A stretch of DNA of 33,348 bases from Methanobacteriota archaeon (GCA_005878525.1 VBMB01000030.1:1-33348); one strand, 5' to 3'; positions 8,822 through 19,702 are shown, counted from the first letter of the stretch. The notes: generated by a model from the letters alone, not told the origin. Numbers and translations: made by a program.

Positions 8822-10051
8822 ATGGATGCGCGCAAGATCCTCCTCGTGATTTTCGATGGCCTGGGGGACCGACCGCTCACCGAGCTCGGCCACAAGACGC
8901 CCCTCGAGGCCACCCCGAAACCGAACCTGGACTGGTTCGCGTCGAACGGCGTGAATGGGCTCGTCGACCCCATCGCCCCCGGCGTCGCGGCGGGCAGCGA
9001 CACGAGCCACCTCGCCCTCTTCGGGTACGATCCGAAAGAGGTGTACACCGGCCGCGGTCCGTTTGAAGCCGCCGGCGTGGGCATCGACATGGAGCCCGGG
9101 GACATCGCCTTTCGCGGGAATTTCGCCTCGGTCGACGAGGACCTGAAGCTCACGGACCGCCGCGCCGGACGGATTCGGGAGGGGACCGAAGAACTCGCGA
9201 AAGCGCTCGATGGGCTCAAACTGGGACGAATCAAGGCGAACGTCCGAGAGGGGACGGAGCACCGCGTGGCCGTGGTGTTGCGAGGCCGAGGGCTTTCGCC
9301 GAAAGTCACGGACACCGATCCCCACGAGATCGGTGAGACGATCCAAGAATCGAAGCCCCTCGAGTCGGCCGCGAGGGTCACCGCGAAGGCCGTCAACGCC
9401 TTCACGCAGCAGTCGTACAAGATCCTCAAGGCCCATCCGGTGAACCGGGCGCGCGTCGCAAAAGGCGAACCGCCGGCAAATGCAATCGTACTGCGAGGGG
9501 CCGGCATCTTCCCCGATCTCGTTCCGATCACGGAGCGGTTCCATCTGACGGCCGCAGGGATCGCGGGCGTCGCGCTGATTCGCGGGATGTTTCGGACCTT
9601 CGGCATGGACGTCATCGACGTGCGGGGCGCGACCGGCGGTCTCGACACGGACATGATTGCGAAGGCCGACGCCGCGATGGACGCGTTGCGGACCCACGAT
9701 CTGGTCGTCCTGCATGTGAAGGCACCGGACCTGTGCGGCCACGACGGGAAGGCGTCGGAGAAGATCCGTGTCATCGAGAGGATGGACGCGATGATGGGCC
9801 ACCTGAAGGCGATGCTCTCTACGGAGGTCGTCGTAGCCCTCACGGCCGATCACTCGACCCCGGTCGCGTTGAAGGACCACTCCGGAGATCCCGTGCCGCT
9901 CACGATTTTCGGCGAGGGCGTCCGGGTCGACGACGTCCTCAATTTCGACGAGCGGAGCATGGCACACGGCGCCCTCGGTCGACTCCGCGGGACCGACGTA
10001 ATGAACGTCCTCCTGAACGCCTCGAACCGCATGGAGAAGTACGGCGCCTGA
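8822..10051 (+). CDS. apgM: Archaeal 2,3-bisphosphoglycerate-independent phosphoglycerate mutase
   Basis: FDGLGDRPLTELGHKTPLEAT, GSDTSHLALFGYDP, YTGRGPFEAAGVGI, HVKAPDLCGHDG, TADHSTP metal-site motifs. Confidence 0.95.
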   Translation: MDARKILLVIFDGLGDRPLTELGHKTPLEATPKPNLDWFASNGVNGLVDPIAPGVAAGSDTSHLALFGYDPKEVYTGRGPFEAAGVGIDMEPGDIAFRGNFASVDEDLKLTDRRAGRIREGTEELAKALDGLKLGRIKANVREGTEHRVAVVLRGRGLSPKVTDTDPHEIGETIQESKPLESAARVTAKAVNAFTQQSYKILKAHPVNRARVAKGEPPANAIVLRGAGIFPDLVPITERFHLTAAGIAGVALIRGMFRTFGMDVIDVRGATGGLDTDMIAKADAAMDALRTHDLVVLHVKAPDLCGHDGKASEKIRVIERMDAMMGHLKAMLSTEVVVALTADHSTPVALKDHSGDPVPLTIFGEGVRVDDVLNFDERSMAHGALGRLRGTDVMNVLLNASNRMEKYGA

Positions 10052-10109
10052 GCGAGCCATCAAAGCCTAAATACGAGGAGGAGCTTGCGGCCGCGCTCAC
10101 GGCGGAGGA

Positions 10110-12329
10110 GTGGACGCCACGGCCCAAATCGATCTGAGCTTCATCATCCCCATCGCGATCCTCGCGGGGCTCGGTTTCGCGGCAATCTTGACGCGAGACA
10201 TCCTGCGACGGGACACGGGCTCGGACCGGATGCGGGAGATCACGGGGGCAATCCAACAGGGTGCGCGGGCGTTCCTGCGTCGGCAGTACAAGACGATCGC
10301 CATCATTGCGGCGGCCCTCGCGATCCTGTTCGCGGTCGCGCTGGGCGCCCAGAAAGGGCTCCTCGCCGGATTCGAGACGGCCGGGGCCTTCGCTCTTGGA
10401 GCGACGTTCTCAGCGCTGTCCGGCTACATCGGAATGCATATCGCGATCCGCTCCAACGTTCGTTCCGCAGCGGGTTCTCTCAAGTCCTTCAACGACGCCC
10501 TCGTCATCGCACTCCGGGGCGGCGCGGTCTCGGGCCTTTCGATTGTCAGCATGTCTCTCGCGGGCGTAGCCCTTTTGTATTACGGGTACGGGGCCTTGGG
10601 ATCCGCCATCAACCCGACGACGTTCAACGACTGCATCACCGCGGGGTACACCATCGCGCTATGCACGGCCAAGGCCACCGAAGACAGCCTGATCCTATCG
10701 ATCGTCGGCTTCGGGTTCGGGGCGAGTCTAGTCGCGTTGTTCGCACAGCTTGGAGGCGGCATCTACACGAAGGCGGCAGATGTCGGGGCGGACCTGGTCG
10801 GCAAGGTGGAGGCGGGAATCCCGGAGGATGACCCGAGGAATCCCGCCGTCGTCGCGGATCTGGTCGGGGACAATGTCGGAGACTGCGCGGGCCGCGGAGC
10901 GGACCTATTCGAGTCGACCGCAGCGGAGAACATCGGTGCGATGGTCCTTGGCGTCGTCCTCTTTCCGTATTTCGGGATCGCGGGCGTCATCTTCCCGCTC
11001 GTTGCGCGGTCGTTTGGCCTCGTCGCGAGCATCGTCGGGGTTTTCGTGGTCCGTGCGCGCGAGGACGAAGCCCCGATGAGTGCCCTGAACCGCGGATACA
11101 TCGTGACGTCGGTCCTCGCGGCAATCCTATTCGGCGTGGCGGCGTGGGCGATGCTACAACCGTCAACGCCGACGGCGTCGGGAGGGCTGACCTGGGCCTA
11201 CTATTGGGTCTGCGGCATCGCCGGCATGGTGACTGCGGTCGTCTACGTGTGGGTCACGCAGTACTATACGGAGGCCCGGTACCGGCCCGTGAGAGACATC
11301 GCGAAATCATCGGAGACCGGGCCTGCCACGAACATCATCTCCGGCTTCGCGGTCGGTCTTGAGGCGACCGCGATCCCGGCGGTTGTCGTATCCATTGCGA
11401 TTCTGTTCTCGTTTTGGCTGGGACAATCCACGGGGATCCCTGGTGGCGGCATCTACGGGACCGCAATCGCAACGATGGGCATGCTCGCGACGGCGGCCTA
11501 CATCCTGGCGATGGACACCTTCGGGCCGATCGTGGACAACGGTGCGGGCATTATCGAAATGGCCGGCATGTCCGAGGCCGCCCGCAGGAACATGGACAAG
11601 CTCGACGCGGCGGGCAACACGACGAAGGCCCTCACGAAGGGGTACGCGGTGGGAAGCGCCGCCCTCGCGGCATTCCTCCTGTTCAACGCGTTCCTGTCCG
11701 AAGCGCGGGTGAAAGCCGTCGACCTCGCGCATCCCGAGACGTTCATTGGCGGATTCATGGGAGCCGCCCTCGTGTTCCTCTTCACTGCGTTCGCGATTCG
11801 TGCGGTGGGCCGCGCGGCTTGGTCTATCATCAAGGACGTGCGGGATCAGTTCCGCGAGAACCCGGGGATCATGGCGGGCACTGTGAAGCCGGACTACGGG
11901 CGCACCGTGGACATCTGCACGCGCAGCGCACTTCGAGAGATGGTTGTGCCTGGGATCCTCGCGGTCGCGACCCCGCTGGCCGTGGCCCTGATTTTTCGTT
12001 TCGTCAAGATCACGTACGTCCTAAATCCTGTGACCTCTCTGTTGGAACCGATTCCTACCGGAGAGCCCCTGGGCGCCACCCTCATGGTTGGTACGATCGC
12101 GGGCGTGCTCATGGCGCTCGTCCTGAACACCGGGGGCGGAGCCTGGGACAACGCGAAGAAGTTCATTGAGGCCGGTAATCTCGGGGGCAAAGGAAGCCCA
12201 ACGCACAAGGCGGCGGTCGTCGGCGACACCGTGGGCGATCCGTTCAAGGATACCGCGGGGCCCTCCCTGCACATCCTCGTCAAACTGCTGTCGACGATTA
12301 CGCTCGTCATCGCCCCGCTCCTAGTGTAG
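10110..12329 (+). CDS. hppA: Membrane-bound proton-translocating pyrophosphatase (K+-independent type)
   Basis: V-PPase motifs DVGADLVGKVEAGIPEDDPRNPAVVADLVGDNVGDCAGRGADLFES, GPIVDNGAGI, GNTTKALTKGYAVGSA, GDTVGDPFKDTAGPSLHILVKL. Confidence 0.97.
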   Translation: MDATAQIDLSFIIPIAILAGLGFAAILTRDILRRDTGSDRMREITGAIQQGARAFLRRQYKTIAIIAAALAILFAVALGAQKGLLAGFETAGAFALGATFSALSGYIGMHIAIRSNVRSAAGSLKSFNDALVIALRGGAVSGLSIVSMSLAGVALLYYGYGALGSAINPTTFNDCITAGYTIALCTAKATEDSLILSIVGFGFGASLVALFAQLGGGIYTKAADVGADLVGKVEAGIPEDDPRNPAVVADLVGDNVGDCAGRGADLFESTAAENIGAMVLGVVLFPYFGIAGVIFPLVARSFGLVASIVGVFVVRAREDEAPMSALNRGYIVTSVLAAILFGVAAWAMLQPSTPTASGGLTWAYYWVCGIAGMVTAVVYVWVTQYYTEARYRPVRDIAKSSETGPATNIISGFAVGLEATAIPAVVVSIAILFSFWLGQSTGIPGGGIYGTAIATMGMLATAAYILAMDTFGPIVDNGAGIIEMAGMSEAARRNMDKLDAAGNTTKALTKGYAVGSAALAAFLLFNAFLSEARVKAVDLAHPETFIGGFMGAALVFLFTAFAIRAVGRAAWSIIKDVRDQFRENPGIMAGTVKPDYGRTVDICTRSALREMVVPGILAVATPLAVALIFRFVKITYVLNPVTSLLEPIPTGEPLGATLMVGTIAGVLMALVLNTGGGAWDNAKKFIEAGNLGGKGSPTHKAAVVGDTVGDPFKDTAGPSLHILVKLLSTITLVIAPLLV

Positions 12330-12439
12330 CCGTCGAGCCGCACGCGAGTCAATCATCAATGCAAGGTGCGGATTCGCGGTGAGCCCCTGCGCAAACAGTT
12401 AAAAGGCATGCCCGAGATGCCGCGCCGGAGGAGGAGAGT

Positions 12440-14356
12440 TTGGCGACATCCCCCGTCAGCCCGCCCCAGCCCCCGCAACCGGAACTCGGCGCCCGTCGAT
12501 CGAGAATATGGCAGATCGTCGCGATTGTCGTGGTAATCCTCGTGGTCATCGGGGGGATCGTGATTTACGTCCAGCTCACCCGGCCTCCATCCGCCGTCTG
12601 TACCCTGGGTTCCAAGAACCCACTCATCTTCGACCAGCCCGAGAGCCCGGACAACACCGATCCGGCGACGACCTTTTCAACACCGGGTTGGGGGATTGTC
12701 CAACAAGTCTACCAGGGCCTCGTGATGTATAACCAGTCAAGCTACACGACCTTCTTGCCCATCCTCGCGAAGAACTGGACGTTTTCCACGGATCACTTCA
12801 ACATCACGTTCCACCTGCGACCGGGGGCCCACTTTTCGAACGGGGATCCGGTAAATGCGTATGTGATGTGGTTCAGTCTGTACCGGTCGATTGTCATGAA
12901 CCAGCCCCCAGAGTTCATATTGGGCCAGAATTTCTATCTCCCCGGATTGAGCAACCTCACCGCGACCCCCCGGGAAATCCGTCAGACGACCAACTATATG
13001 GAGACCGCGCTCTCCACCTGGAACTTCTTCGCGCCGACGTCGGCCCAGATCACGTACATGAAGCGGACCGACCAGTCGTTCCAAGTGATTGACAACCGCA
13101 CCATCCAGCTGAATCTCGGCTACGGATACAATGGCCCGGTCGCGTACGCGTACATCTTCTCGACGCTCGCGGCCCCCGTGGCCGCCGCCGTGGATCCCAC
13201 CGTCATCCAAGCGAACGGTGGCGTCCACCCGGGTCCCAATACGTGGATGGCCAGCAACTTGCTCGGGAGCGGGCCGTACAAGATCCAGTCGTACGACCCG
13301 GCCACCGGCGAAGTGCTCGTCCCGGATCCCAACTATTGGGGGACCGCCGCCGCGGCAGCGGAGCCGTGGAACAACGTCCTGCAGCCGGCGAAGTCCTCAA
13401 TCCAGATTAACTTCCAAGGCACGACCGCGGTCGAGGTGCAAGACCTGAAATCTGGCCAAGTCGCGGGGGCGTCCTTTGCCTACGTCGGCCCGTCAACGGT
13501 CAACGACCTGAAGACCACCGCCTGCGTGACGGTAACGACCCTCGACGACGTGTACAGCTCCACCGCGGGAGGCTGGTGGATCTACATGAACCAGAATGTC
13601 CCCCCCTTCAACAACGTCTCCGTGCGCAAGGCGGTCGTCCATGCGATCAACTATCAGGAGATCATCAACGTGGCGTTCGGCGGATACGCGAAGCAATGGG
13701 TAGGGCCGGTCCCGCCGGGCTATCCATACTACAACCCGGACAACCTCGCTCCGTATCCGTACGATCTCGCCTTGGCCAAGCAAGAGATGAACAATTCCCC
13801 GTACCCGCTCCCGCAAGGATACGGTCCGACGCTAAACTACGAGTACATCAATCTGGGTGACTGGAAGACCGTCGCGACGCTCCTCCAAGGGTACCTCTCC
13901 CAGATCGGGATCAAGATCAATCCGGTCGCGATTCCGCTTGACCAACTCTATGTCGAGCAAGTCCTCGACGCGAGCGGGACCTGCACAACGATGACCAACG
14001 TGAATGGAGGCCCGTTCCCAATCGGGCAGGAGTTCTACACATCGGACTATATCGCCCCCGATGATTGGACCCAGAACAACGCGATCAGCTACGGCAGCGC
14101 GAACATGTGCATGTCGCAGTACAACAACCTCACGATGGATTCCCTCGTGATCGATGCCGCGGGTCAAAGTAACCCGACGAACCTGACGAACGACTATTCC
14201 CAGATCACGCGGATGATGTACGACAACTACACGAACGCGTGGCTCGTCGTGCCCCAACAGTTCGCGGTCTACAATCAACTCCTCCACGGCGTGGTGTTCA
14301 ACCCCATGGGGAGCGGCCTCCCGTTCACAATGGTCATGAATACGGAATACGCGTGA
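12440..14356 (+). CDS. Peptide/oligopeptide ABC transporter substrate-binding protein (SBP_bac_5), membrane-anchored
   Basis: N-terminal TM helix IVAIVVVILVVIGGIVIYV; SBP_5-type segments (ITFHLRPGAHFSNGDPVNAYVMWFSL, NQNVPPFNNVSVRKAVVHAINYQEIINVAFGGYAKQWVGPVPPGYP). Confidence 0.9.
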   Translation: MATSPVSPPQPPQPELGARRSRIWQIVAIVVVILVVIGGIVIYVQLTRPPSAVCTLGSKNPLIFDQPESPDNTDPATTFSTPGWGIVQQVYQGLVMYNQSSYTTFLPILAKNWTFSTDHFNITFHLRPGAHFSNGDPVNAYVMWFSLYRSIVMNQPPEFILGQNFYLPGLSNLTATPREIRQTTNYMETALSTWNFFAPTSAQITYMKRTDQSFQVIDNRTIQLNLGYGYNGPVAYAYIFSTLAAPVAAAVDPTVIQANGGVHPGPNTWMASNLLGSGPYKIQSYDPATGEVLVPDPNYWGTAAAAAEPWNNVLQPAKSSIQINFQGTTAVEVQDLKSGQVAGASFAYVGPSTVNDLKTTACVTVTTLDDVYSSTAGGWWIYMNQNVPPFNNVSVRKAVVHAINYQEIINVAFGGYAKQWVGPVPPGYPYYNPDNLAPYPYDLALAKQEMNNSPYPLPQGYGPTLNYEYINLGDWKTVATLLQGYLSQIGIKINPVAIPLDQLYVEQVLDASGTCTTMTNVNGGPFPIGQEFYTSDYIAPDDWTQNNAISYGSANMCMSQYNNLTMDSLVIDAAGQSNPTNLTNDYSQITRMMYDNYTNAWLVVPQQFAVYNQLLHGVVFNPMGSGLPFTMVMNTEYA

Positions 14357-14414
14357 AGCCGTTCGCCGGGCCCCGAGCAAGGCGGTTCGCCGTTCGCCAC
14401 CCGACCCGGCAAAG

Positions 14415-15512
14415 CTACCCAGCGACCGTTGATTCGCTCGGTCGTGAATTGCCGGATTCGGATCGAGGCGACCCCGGAAGTGTGGGCATCTCGCCCAACA
14501 GCTCTTCGGGGGGAATCTCCCCCACCTCTTCCGCGCGATGGCAGGCGACCCACTGATCCGGGATGCCGGGGAGCACCCGCAACAAGGGCTCTTCTTCCCG
14601 GCAGCGATCGATCACGAAGGGACATCGTCCGGCGAACCGGCAGCCCGGCGGCGGATTGATCAGGGTCGGGACTTCGCCCGAAACGCGGTACCGCATCGCA
14701 CGGCGTCGGGCATCGGGAACCGGTAGGGCCGCGAGGAGCGCCTTCGTGTAAGGGTGGAGCGGTCGCTCGAGGACGCCGCGGACCGGACCCGCCTCTGCGA
14801 TCTTGCCGAGATACATCACCGCAACTCGGTCGGCGACGAACCGGACCGCGGCGACGTTGTGAGAGATCATGAGGTACGAGAACCCGAACCTACTTTGTAG
14901 GTCCACCAGGCGATTGAGGATCTGGGCTTGAACCGCGACATCGAGGGCACTGGTCGGTTCGTCCAAGACAATCAGCTTAGGGCGGAGACTCAGCGCTCGG
15001 GCGAGAGAAAGGCGCTGCCGACCGCCACCTGAGAACTCGTGCGGATACAAATCGATCGAACCCGCCGGCAAGCCGACGGTGGGCAGAACTTCGCTAACTT
15101 TCGCGCGGAGTTCCGCACGGCTGAGCTTGCCTTGGGCGAGCAGCGGTTCGCCAACAATCTGCCAAACGCGCATCCGGGGGTCCAGCGAGCCAATCGGGTC
15201 TTGGAACACGACTTGGACCTGCCGCCTCCAGGCGAGGAGCTCACGGCCCTCGAGATGGGCGATATCTTTTCCGCTGAACAGAATCCGTCCGCGGGTGGGC
15301 TCGTGAAGTCGAGCGATCACCCATCCGAGCGTTGTCTTGCCCGAGCCCGATTCCCCGATGAGGCCAAGCGTCTCCCCATGCCGCACTTGGAGGGATACGC
15401 CATCCACGGCGTGGATGACGCGTTTCTCTCGGCGGGCCAGCGTATCGGAGAGGGATGGTGTGAGCGGAAAATGCTTTTCGAGGTCGATCGTCTCGACCAA
15501 CGCCTCCGTCAC
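14415..15512 (-). CDS. oppF: Oligopeptide/dipeptide ABC transporter ATP-binding protein (OppF-like)
   Basis: Walker [10 protein letters not shown], signature [33 protein letters not shown]-terminal oligopeptide-ATPase motif [15 protein letters not shown] start at 15512 overlaps the oppD stop. Confidence 0.92.
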   Translation of the reverse strand: MTEALVETIDLEKHFPLTPSLSDTLARREKRVIHAVDGVSLQVRHGETLGLIGESGSGKTTLGWVIARLHEPTRGRILFSGKDIAHLEGRELLAWRRQVQVVFQDPIGSLDPRMRVWQIVGEPLLAQGKLSRAELRAKVSEVLPTVGLPAGSIDLYPHEFSGGGRQRLSLARALSLRPKLIVLDEPTSALDVAVQAQILNRLVDLQSRFGFSYLMISHNVAAVRFVADRVAVMYLGKIAEAGPVRGVLERPLHPYTKALLAALPVPDARRRAMRYRVSGEVPTLINPPPGCRFAGRCPFVIDRCREEEPLLRVLPGIPDQWVACHRAEEVGEIPPEELLGEMPTLPGSPRSESGNSRPSESTVAG

Positions 15513-16651
15513 GGGAGAGCCTCCACGTCCTTGCTGAAATAGCACGCGGCCAAGTGGCCGCGAATCCGGGATCCTTCCGCCGGGAGAAGGGCCGGACCGG
15601 GGTCCTTCGAGCAGACCGGCTTTGCTAACGGACAACGCGGATGAAACGGGCATCCGGAGGGAATCCGAGAAAGATTCGGAACCGTCCCACGCAGGGACGG
15701 CAGCGAGCCATCGGTCTTGTACCGGTTCGGAACGGCACGGAGCAGGGCTTTCGTGTAGGGGTGGCGAGGATTCTCGTACACGTCCTCCAACGGCCCGAAC
15801 TCGACCAGATGGCCGGCGTACATGACCCCGACATCGTCCGCCATCTCCGCGATCACCCCGAGATCGTGACTGATGAACAGGATCGACGTCCGCACCTCCG
15901 ACATGAGTTCTTTCATGAGGGTCAAGACTTGGGCTTGGATCGTAATATCGAGGGCGCTCGTCGGCTCGTCCGCGATGAGGAGCGAGGGACGGCCGCTCAA
16001 GGCAATGGCAATCATAATACGCTGTCTCATTCCGCCCGAGAGTTCGTGCGGATACAAGGTCAAGATCGTCTCCGGATCGTTGATGCGGACGAGCCTCAGA
16101 TATTCGAGGACTTCCCGTCGCATCGATTCGTCCGCTTTGATGATTGTCCGGAGCCTCTTCGATGGCAAGGAGGGAACGAGCGGCTTCGTAAGCACGTCGG
16201 AAGCCTTCGGGGGATCGCGCTTCGAGTAATCGAACGGCTCTCCGGCCGGGAGGATGCCAGGCATTTTTCCCGTTTCGCGAAGTTGTCGGATCCGCACGGA
16301 CTCGGCGATTTGATCGAAAATACGGTACGCGGGATTCAGGGAGTTCAGGGGCTCCTGAAACACCATGCTGACGCCTGTCCCTCGGATGCGTGGCAACTGC
16401 CACTTCTCAAGTTTGAGCGTGTCGATTCCGCGGAACAGAATCTCCCCCGACCGGATTTTCGCGGGGGGCTCCGGGAGCAAGCGTGGGATCGAATGTGCGA
16501 GCGTGCTCTTCCCCGAGCCAGTTTCGCCGACAATCCCGAGGACGCGGCCCGGTTCGATTTCGAACGATACTTCGCTCAGGGCGTGGAACGTCCCCGCGCC
16601 GACGACGTAGTCGACCGACAGGTTCTTCACTTCGAGCACGGGAGCCGCCAT
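15509..16651 (-). CDS. oppD: Oligopeptide/dipeptide ABC transporter ATP-binding protein (OppD-like)
   Basis: [15 protein letters not shown]..., Walker [54 protein letters not shown]. Confidence 0.93.
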   Translation of the reverse strand: MAAPVLEVKNLSVDYVVGAGTFHALSEVSFEIEPGRVLGIVGETGSGKSTLAHSIPRLLPEPPAKIRSGEILFRGIDTLKLEKWQLPRIRGTGVSMVFQEPLNSLNPAYRIFDQIAESVRIRQLRETGKMPGILPAGEPFDYSKRDPPKASDVLTKPLVPSLPSKRLRTIIKADESMRREVLEYLRLVRINDPETILTLYPHELSGGMRQRIMIAIALSGRPSLLIADEPTSALDITIQAQVLTLMKELMSEVRTSILFISHDLGVIAEMADDVGVMYAGHLVEFGPLEDVYENPRHPYTKALLRAVPNRYKTDGSLPSLRGTVPNLSRIPSGCPFHPRCPLAKPVCSKDPGPALLPAEGSRIRGHLAACYFSKDVEALP

Positions 16652-16671
16652 CGCCACGCCGTCCGAGTTCG

Positions 16672-17660
16672 CTAAGCCTCCGCCGGTACTGCCGCGATTG
16701 GAAGGGTGGTCGGGACCGCGGTCTGAGCGAGTGCCCTTCGACTTCTCGGATCGAGGACATCGCGGAGTCCGTCGCCCAAGAGGCCGAAGGCAAGGACCGT
16801 GAGAAAAATCGCAGCGCCCGCGGACAAGACCATCCAAGGGTACGACGTGAGGTAGGTCTGATAGCCCTCGACCATGTTCCCCCACTCCAAGACGCCCAGC
16901 TTCACCCCAACCCCGATGAAAGAAATCGTGGAGAAGGTCACGATCACGGTCCCGACGTCCAAGGTGAAATACACCAACACTGGCTCGATGATGTTTCGGA
17001 TCACGTGCCGAAGAACGATCCTCACGTCGGATACGCCAGCGGCCTTTGCGGCGACGATGTATGGCTGCTGCTTCACGACGAGGACCTCGCCGCGGACGAG
17101 CCGAACATAGTAGGGCCACCAGGTGAACAGGATCGCCAATAGCGACGGGCCGAGGTCCCGCCCCAGTGTGGCGGCAATGGCTAAGGCGAGCACGAGACTC
17201 GGAGCCCAAGGCTCCCGCCGACGAGGAGGGCAAACAGCGTGATCGAGAACCCAATCGCGAGATCGAGGGGCAGGGCTGCGAGGACCCGCGAGAACATGTC
17301 CCTACCGAGGTTGTCGGTGCCGAGGAAATGCTGGGCGGACGGGGGTAGCGAGCACACCGTCACGTTGTTGACAATCGGCCCGGGACAGGGAGACGGATAG
17401 TAAGCAGGATCGTAGGGCAGGATCGAAAGCGGACGTCCAAGCAAGGCTTGGCCTACTATCGGCAAGATCGTGATGAGGAGGGCCAATACGACGATGACGA
17501 CGACCATGGCGAAGCCCAGAAGCGTGAGTGGGTTGGCCCGCATGACCCGCACAAAGCCCCTGAGTCCCGGACGCAGGGAACGAAGGGTCCTCCGAACCCC
17601 CATAGGCCCGGACAGGACACCCGCGCTTCCCGGGGCCCGGCGCCCTTCGGCAACCGCCAT
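16672..17660 (-). pseudogene. oppC: Oligopeptide ABC transporter permease (OppC-like), frame broken near 17201-17215
   Basis: N-terminal ORF 17181-17660 (FLGTDNLGRDMFSRVLAALPLDLAIGFSITLFALLVGGSLGL) and C-terminal ORF 16672-17193 (SLVLALAIAATLGRDLGPSLLAILFTWWPYYVRLVRGEVL) are two parts of one OppC protein in different frames. Confidence 0.8.
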
Positions 17661-18689
17661 TTATCGCCACTCCACGCGCGGGTCCAGGACCCCGTACATC
17701 ACATCCGCGACGAGATTCGAAACGACGACGCCAACCGCGAAGAAAATGACAACTCCAATCGTCCCAGCAAAATCGTAGTTCGTGATTGCGTTGTATGCAT
17801 ACCGTCCGATCCCCGGCCACTGGAAGATGGACTCGATCACGACGGTGCCGGAGAGGAGGCCGCCCGCGGTGACCCCGAGGACCGTCGCGGTCGAGATCAG
17901 CGAATTGCGGAGGGCATGCTTGTAGAGCACCCATGTTTCCGAGAGCCCTTTGATGCGGGCGGTCTTGACATAGTCGAGAGGAAGCACCTCGAGCATGGAG
18001 CCGCGGGTCATTCGAGTCGCGATCCCCATGTTCAGGAATGCGAGGGCCGTTGCGGGCAGGACGAGGTGGAGGACCGCGTCTCCCGCCGCGGGAAGATTCC
18101 CCGCCAGGAGCGCGTCGAGGATCGAGAAGTGGGTGATCTGGGGGAACGGCGGCGTCTGGGTTGAGAACGCGTACTTGTACGGAAGATTGAGCGCAGGGCC
18201 AATCGCGAGGGCGCCGACGAGGGCTGCCAGGTACGTTGGCGTCGCCCATCCGCTCAAGTAGAACGTGCGGACGACGTGGTCGGGCCAGCGTCCCGCCCCA
18301 TTGGCGGCAACGACCCCGAGTGGAATGCCGAGGACGATCATGATAAGCAGCGCCGCCAGCACCAGCTCGACGGTCTCCGGTAAGGCGTTCAGGATCTGGG
18401 GGAGCACGGGGAGACCGCTCGGACTCGTTAGCCAGTTCCCCGTCAAGAGGTTGCTGAGGTAGTTCACGTACTGGTTCGGCAGTGGCTGGTCGAGGCCGAA
18501 CGTCGCCTTGCACTGATCGATCGCCGCCTGGGTCCGGGCCTTCGTCCATGCCGCACACGGATTCGCGATTGCGACGTGCGTGAAGAAGAACGTAATCGTG
18601 ACGACGCCGAAGACGACCGGGATGAGTTGGAGTAGCCTCTTCCCTACGAACACGATCAGGTCGCTACGACTTCTCCCCAAGTCGATCAA
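17661..18689 (-). CDS. oppB: Oligopeptide ABC transporter permease (OppB-like)
   Basis: N-terminal LLQLIPVVFGVVTITFFFTHV; binding-protein-dependent permease motif LDYVKTARIKGLSETWVLYKHALRNSLISTATVLG. Confidence 0.93.
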   Translation of the reverse strand: MIDLGRSRSDLIVFVGKRLLQLIPVVFGVVTITFFFTHVAIANPCAAWTKARTQAAIDQCKATFGLDQPLPNQYVNYLSNLLTGNWLTSPSGLPVLPQILNALPETVELVLAALLIMIVLGIPLGVVAANGAGRWPDHVVRTFYLSGWATPTYLAALVGALAIGPALNLPYKYAFSTQTPPFPQITHFSILDALLAGNLPAAGDAVLHLVLPATALAFLNMGIATRMTRGSMLEVLPLDYVKTARIKGLSETWVLYKHALRNSLISTATVLGVTAGGLLSGTVVIESIFQWPGIGRYAYNAITNYDFAGTIGVVIFFAVGVVVSNLVADVMYGVLDPRVEWR

Positions 18690-18890
18690 CCCCGAGCGCG
18701 CTTTCCACCCGAGACGACATGATGCCGCCGTGGCGCGCGCCGGCGGGCCTCAACGTTGCCTTCGGGCTCAACAGATTCGATAAGGGGGCAAACCCAATAA
18801 AGGTGCAGGGAACCGGCGTGCGTCGGGAATCCTCGCACCCGCGGTCCTCTCGTCGAAACGCCGCGCTTGGACCGAGCCGAGGTAAACGCC

Positions 18891-18896
18891 TATATA
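18891..18896 (+). promoter_or_regulatory. TATA box upstream of rpoE'
   Basis: TATATA at 18891-18896, ~33 bp before the ATG at 18929, consistent with archaeal TATA spacing and a short leader. Confidence 0.45.
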
Positions 18897-18928
18897 GAAT
18901 GACCGATTTGGGAACGAAGCCGATTTTC

Positions 18929-19507
18929 ATGTACCAACGGGTCCAGCGGGAGGACGTCGTGCGGATCCCGCCGGAGCGACTCGGGGAGGACATCGACGCG
19001 GTCGCCCGGGAGCTCACGCGGACCACGTTGGAAGGCAAGATCGGGGCGGACAAGACCCTCACCCTGATCGCGAGCAACATCGAGCGTGTCGGCGAAGGCC
19101 GCATCGTCCACGGGGACGGCGCCGTCTACCAGCGCGTGCGATACGACGCCCTCGTCTTCGCGCCGACCTTGCAAGAGATCGTCGAGGGCACCGTGGTGGA
19201 AATCCTTAAGTTCGGCGCATTCGTGAGATTCGGTCCTCTGGACGGCCTTTTGCACATCTCGCAGGTCATGGATGATCGGGTCGACGTGGACGAAGAGGGC
19301 CAGCGGCTGATCGGCAAAGACACGAAGCGCGACCTCCGGATCGGCGACAAGGTCCGCACTCGCATCGTCGCGGTGTCCCTGAACGAACGGGCGCCGCGGG
19401 AGTCGAAGATCGGCCTGACGATGCGTCAGCCGGCCCTGGGCAAGCTCGACTGGATCGAAGAGGACCGCGCGAGGGCGGAAGGCCGCGTGAGGAAGAGGAA
19501 AGGTTGA
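18929..19507 (+). CDS. rpoE: DNA-directed RNA polymerase subunit E' (Rpo7)
   Basis: MYQRVQREDVVRIPPERLGEDIDAVARELTRTTLEGKI and S1-domain segment EGTVVEILKFGAFVRFGPLDGLLHISQVMDD. Confidence 0.96.
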   Translation: MYQRVQREDVVRIPPERLGEDIDAVARELTRTTLEGKIGADKTLTLIASNIERVGEGRIVHGDGAVYQRVRYDALVFAPTLQEIVEGTVVEILKFGAFVRFGPLDGLLHISQVMDDRVDVDEEGQRLIGKDTKRDLRIGDKVRTRIVAVSLNERAPRESKIGLTMRQPALGKLDWIEEDRARAEGRVRKRKG

Positions 19508-19510
19508 GCC

Positions 19511-19702
19511 ATGGTCGTGAAGATCCCAAAGGCATGCAAGAACTGCGGTCACGTGACCGACGAGGACAAGTGCCCCCTGTGCGGGGGCGAGACGTCGAAG
19601 GACTGGCAAGGCTACGTCATCATCGTGGACCACCAGCGGTCCGAGATCGCGAAGAAGATGGGCATCCATGTCAACGGGAAGTTCGCCCTCCGCGTTCGCT
19701 GA
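19511..19702 (+). CDS. spt4: Transcription elongation factor Spt4 (RpoE'')
   Basis: Small zinc protein ACKNCGHVTDEDKCPLCGGETSKDWQGYVIIVDHQRSEIAKKMGI, directly after rpoE'. Confidence 0.95.
   Translation: MVVKIPKACKNCGHVTDEDKCPLCGGETSKDWQGYVIIVDHQRSEIAKKMGIHVNGKFALRVR

Noticed and set aside
7219-9843. 874-aa minus-strand ORF
   Set aside because: Antisense to the well-supported SAM hydrolase and apgM genes; Ser/Arg-rich composition typical of shadow ORFs in GC-rich codon-biased DNA.
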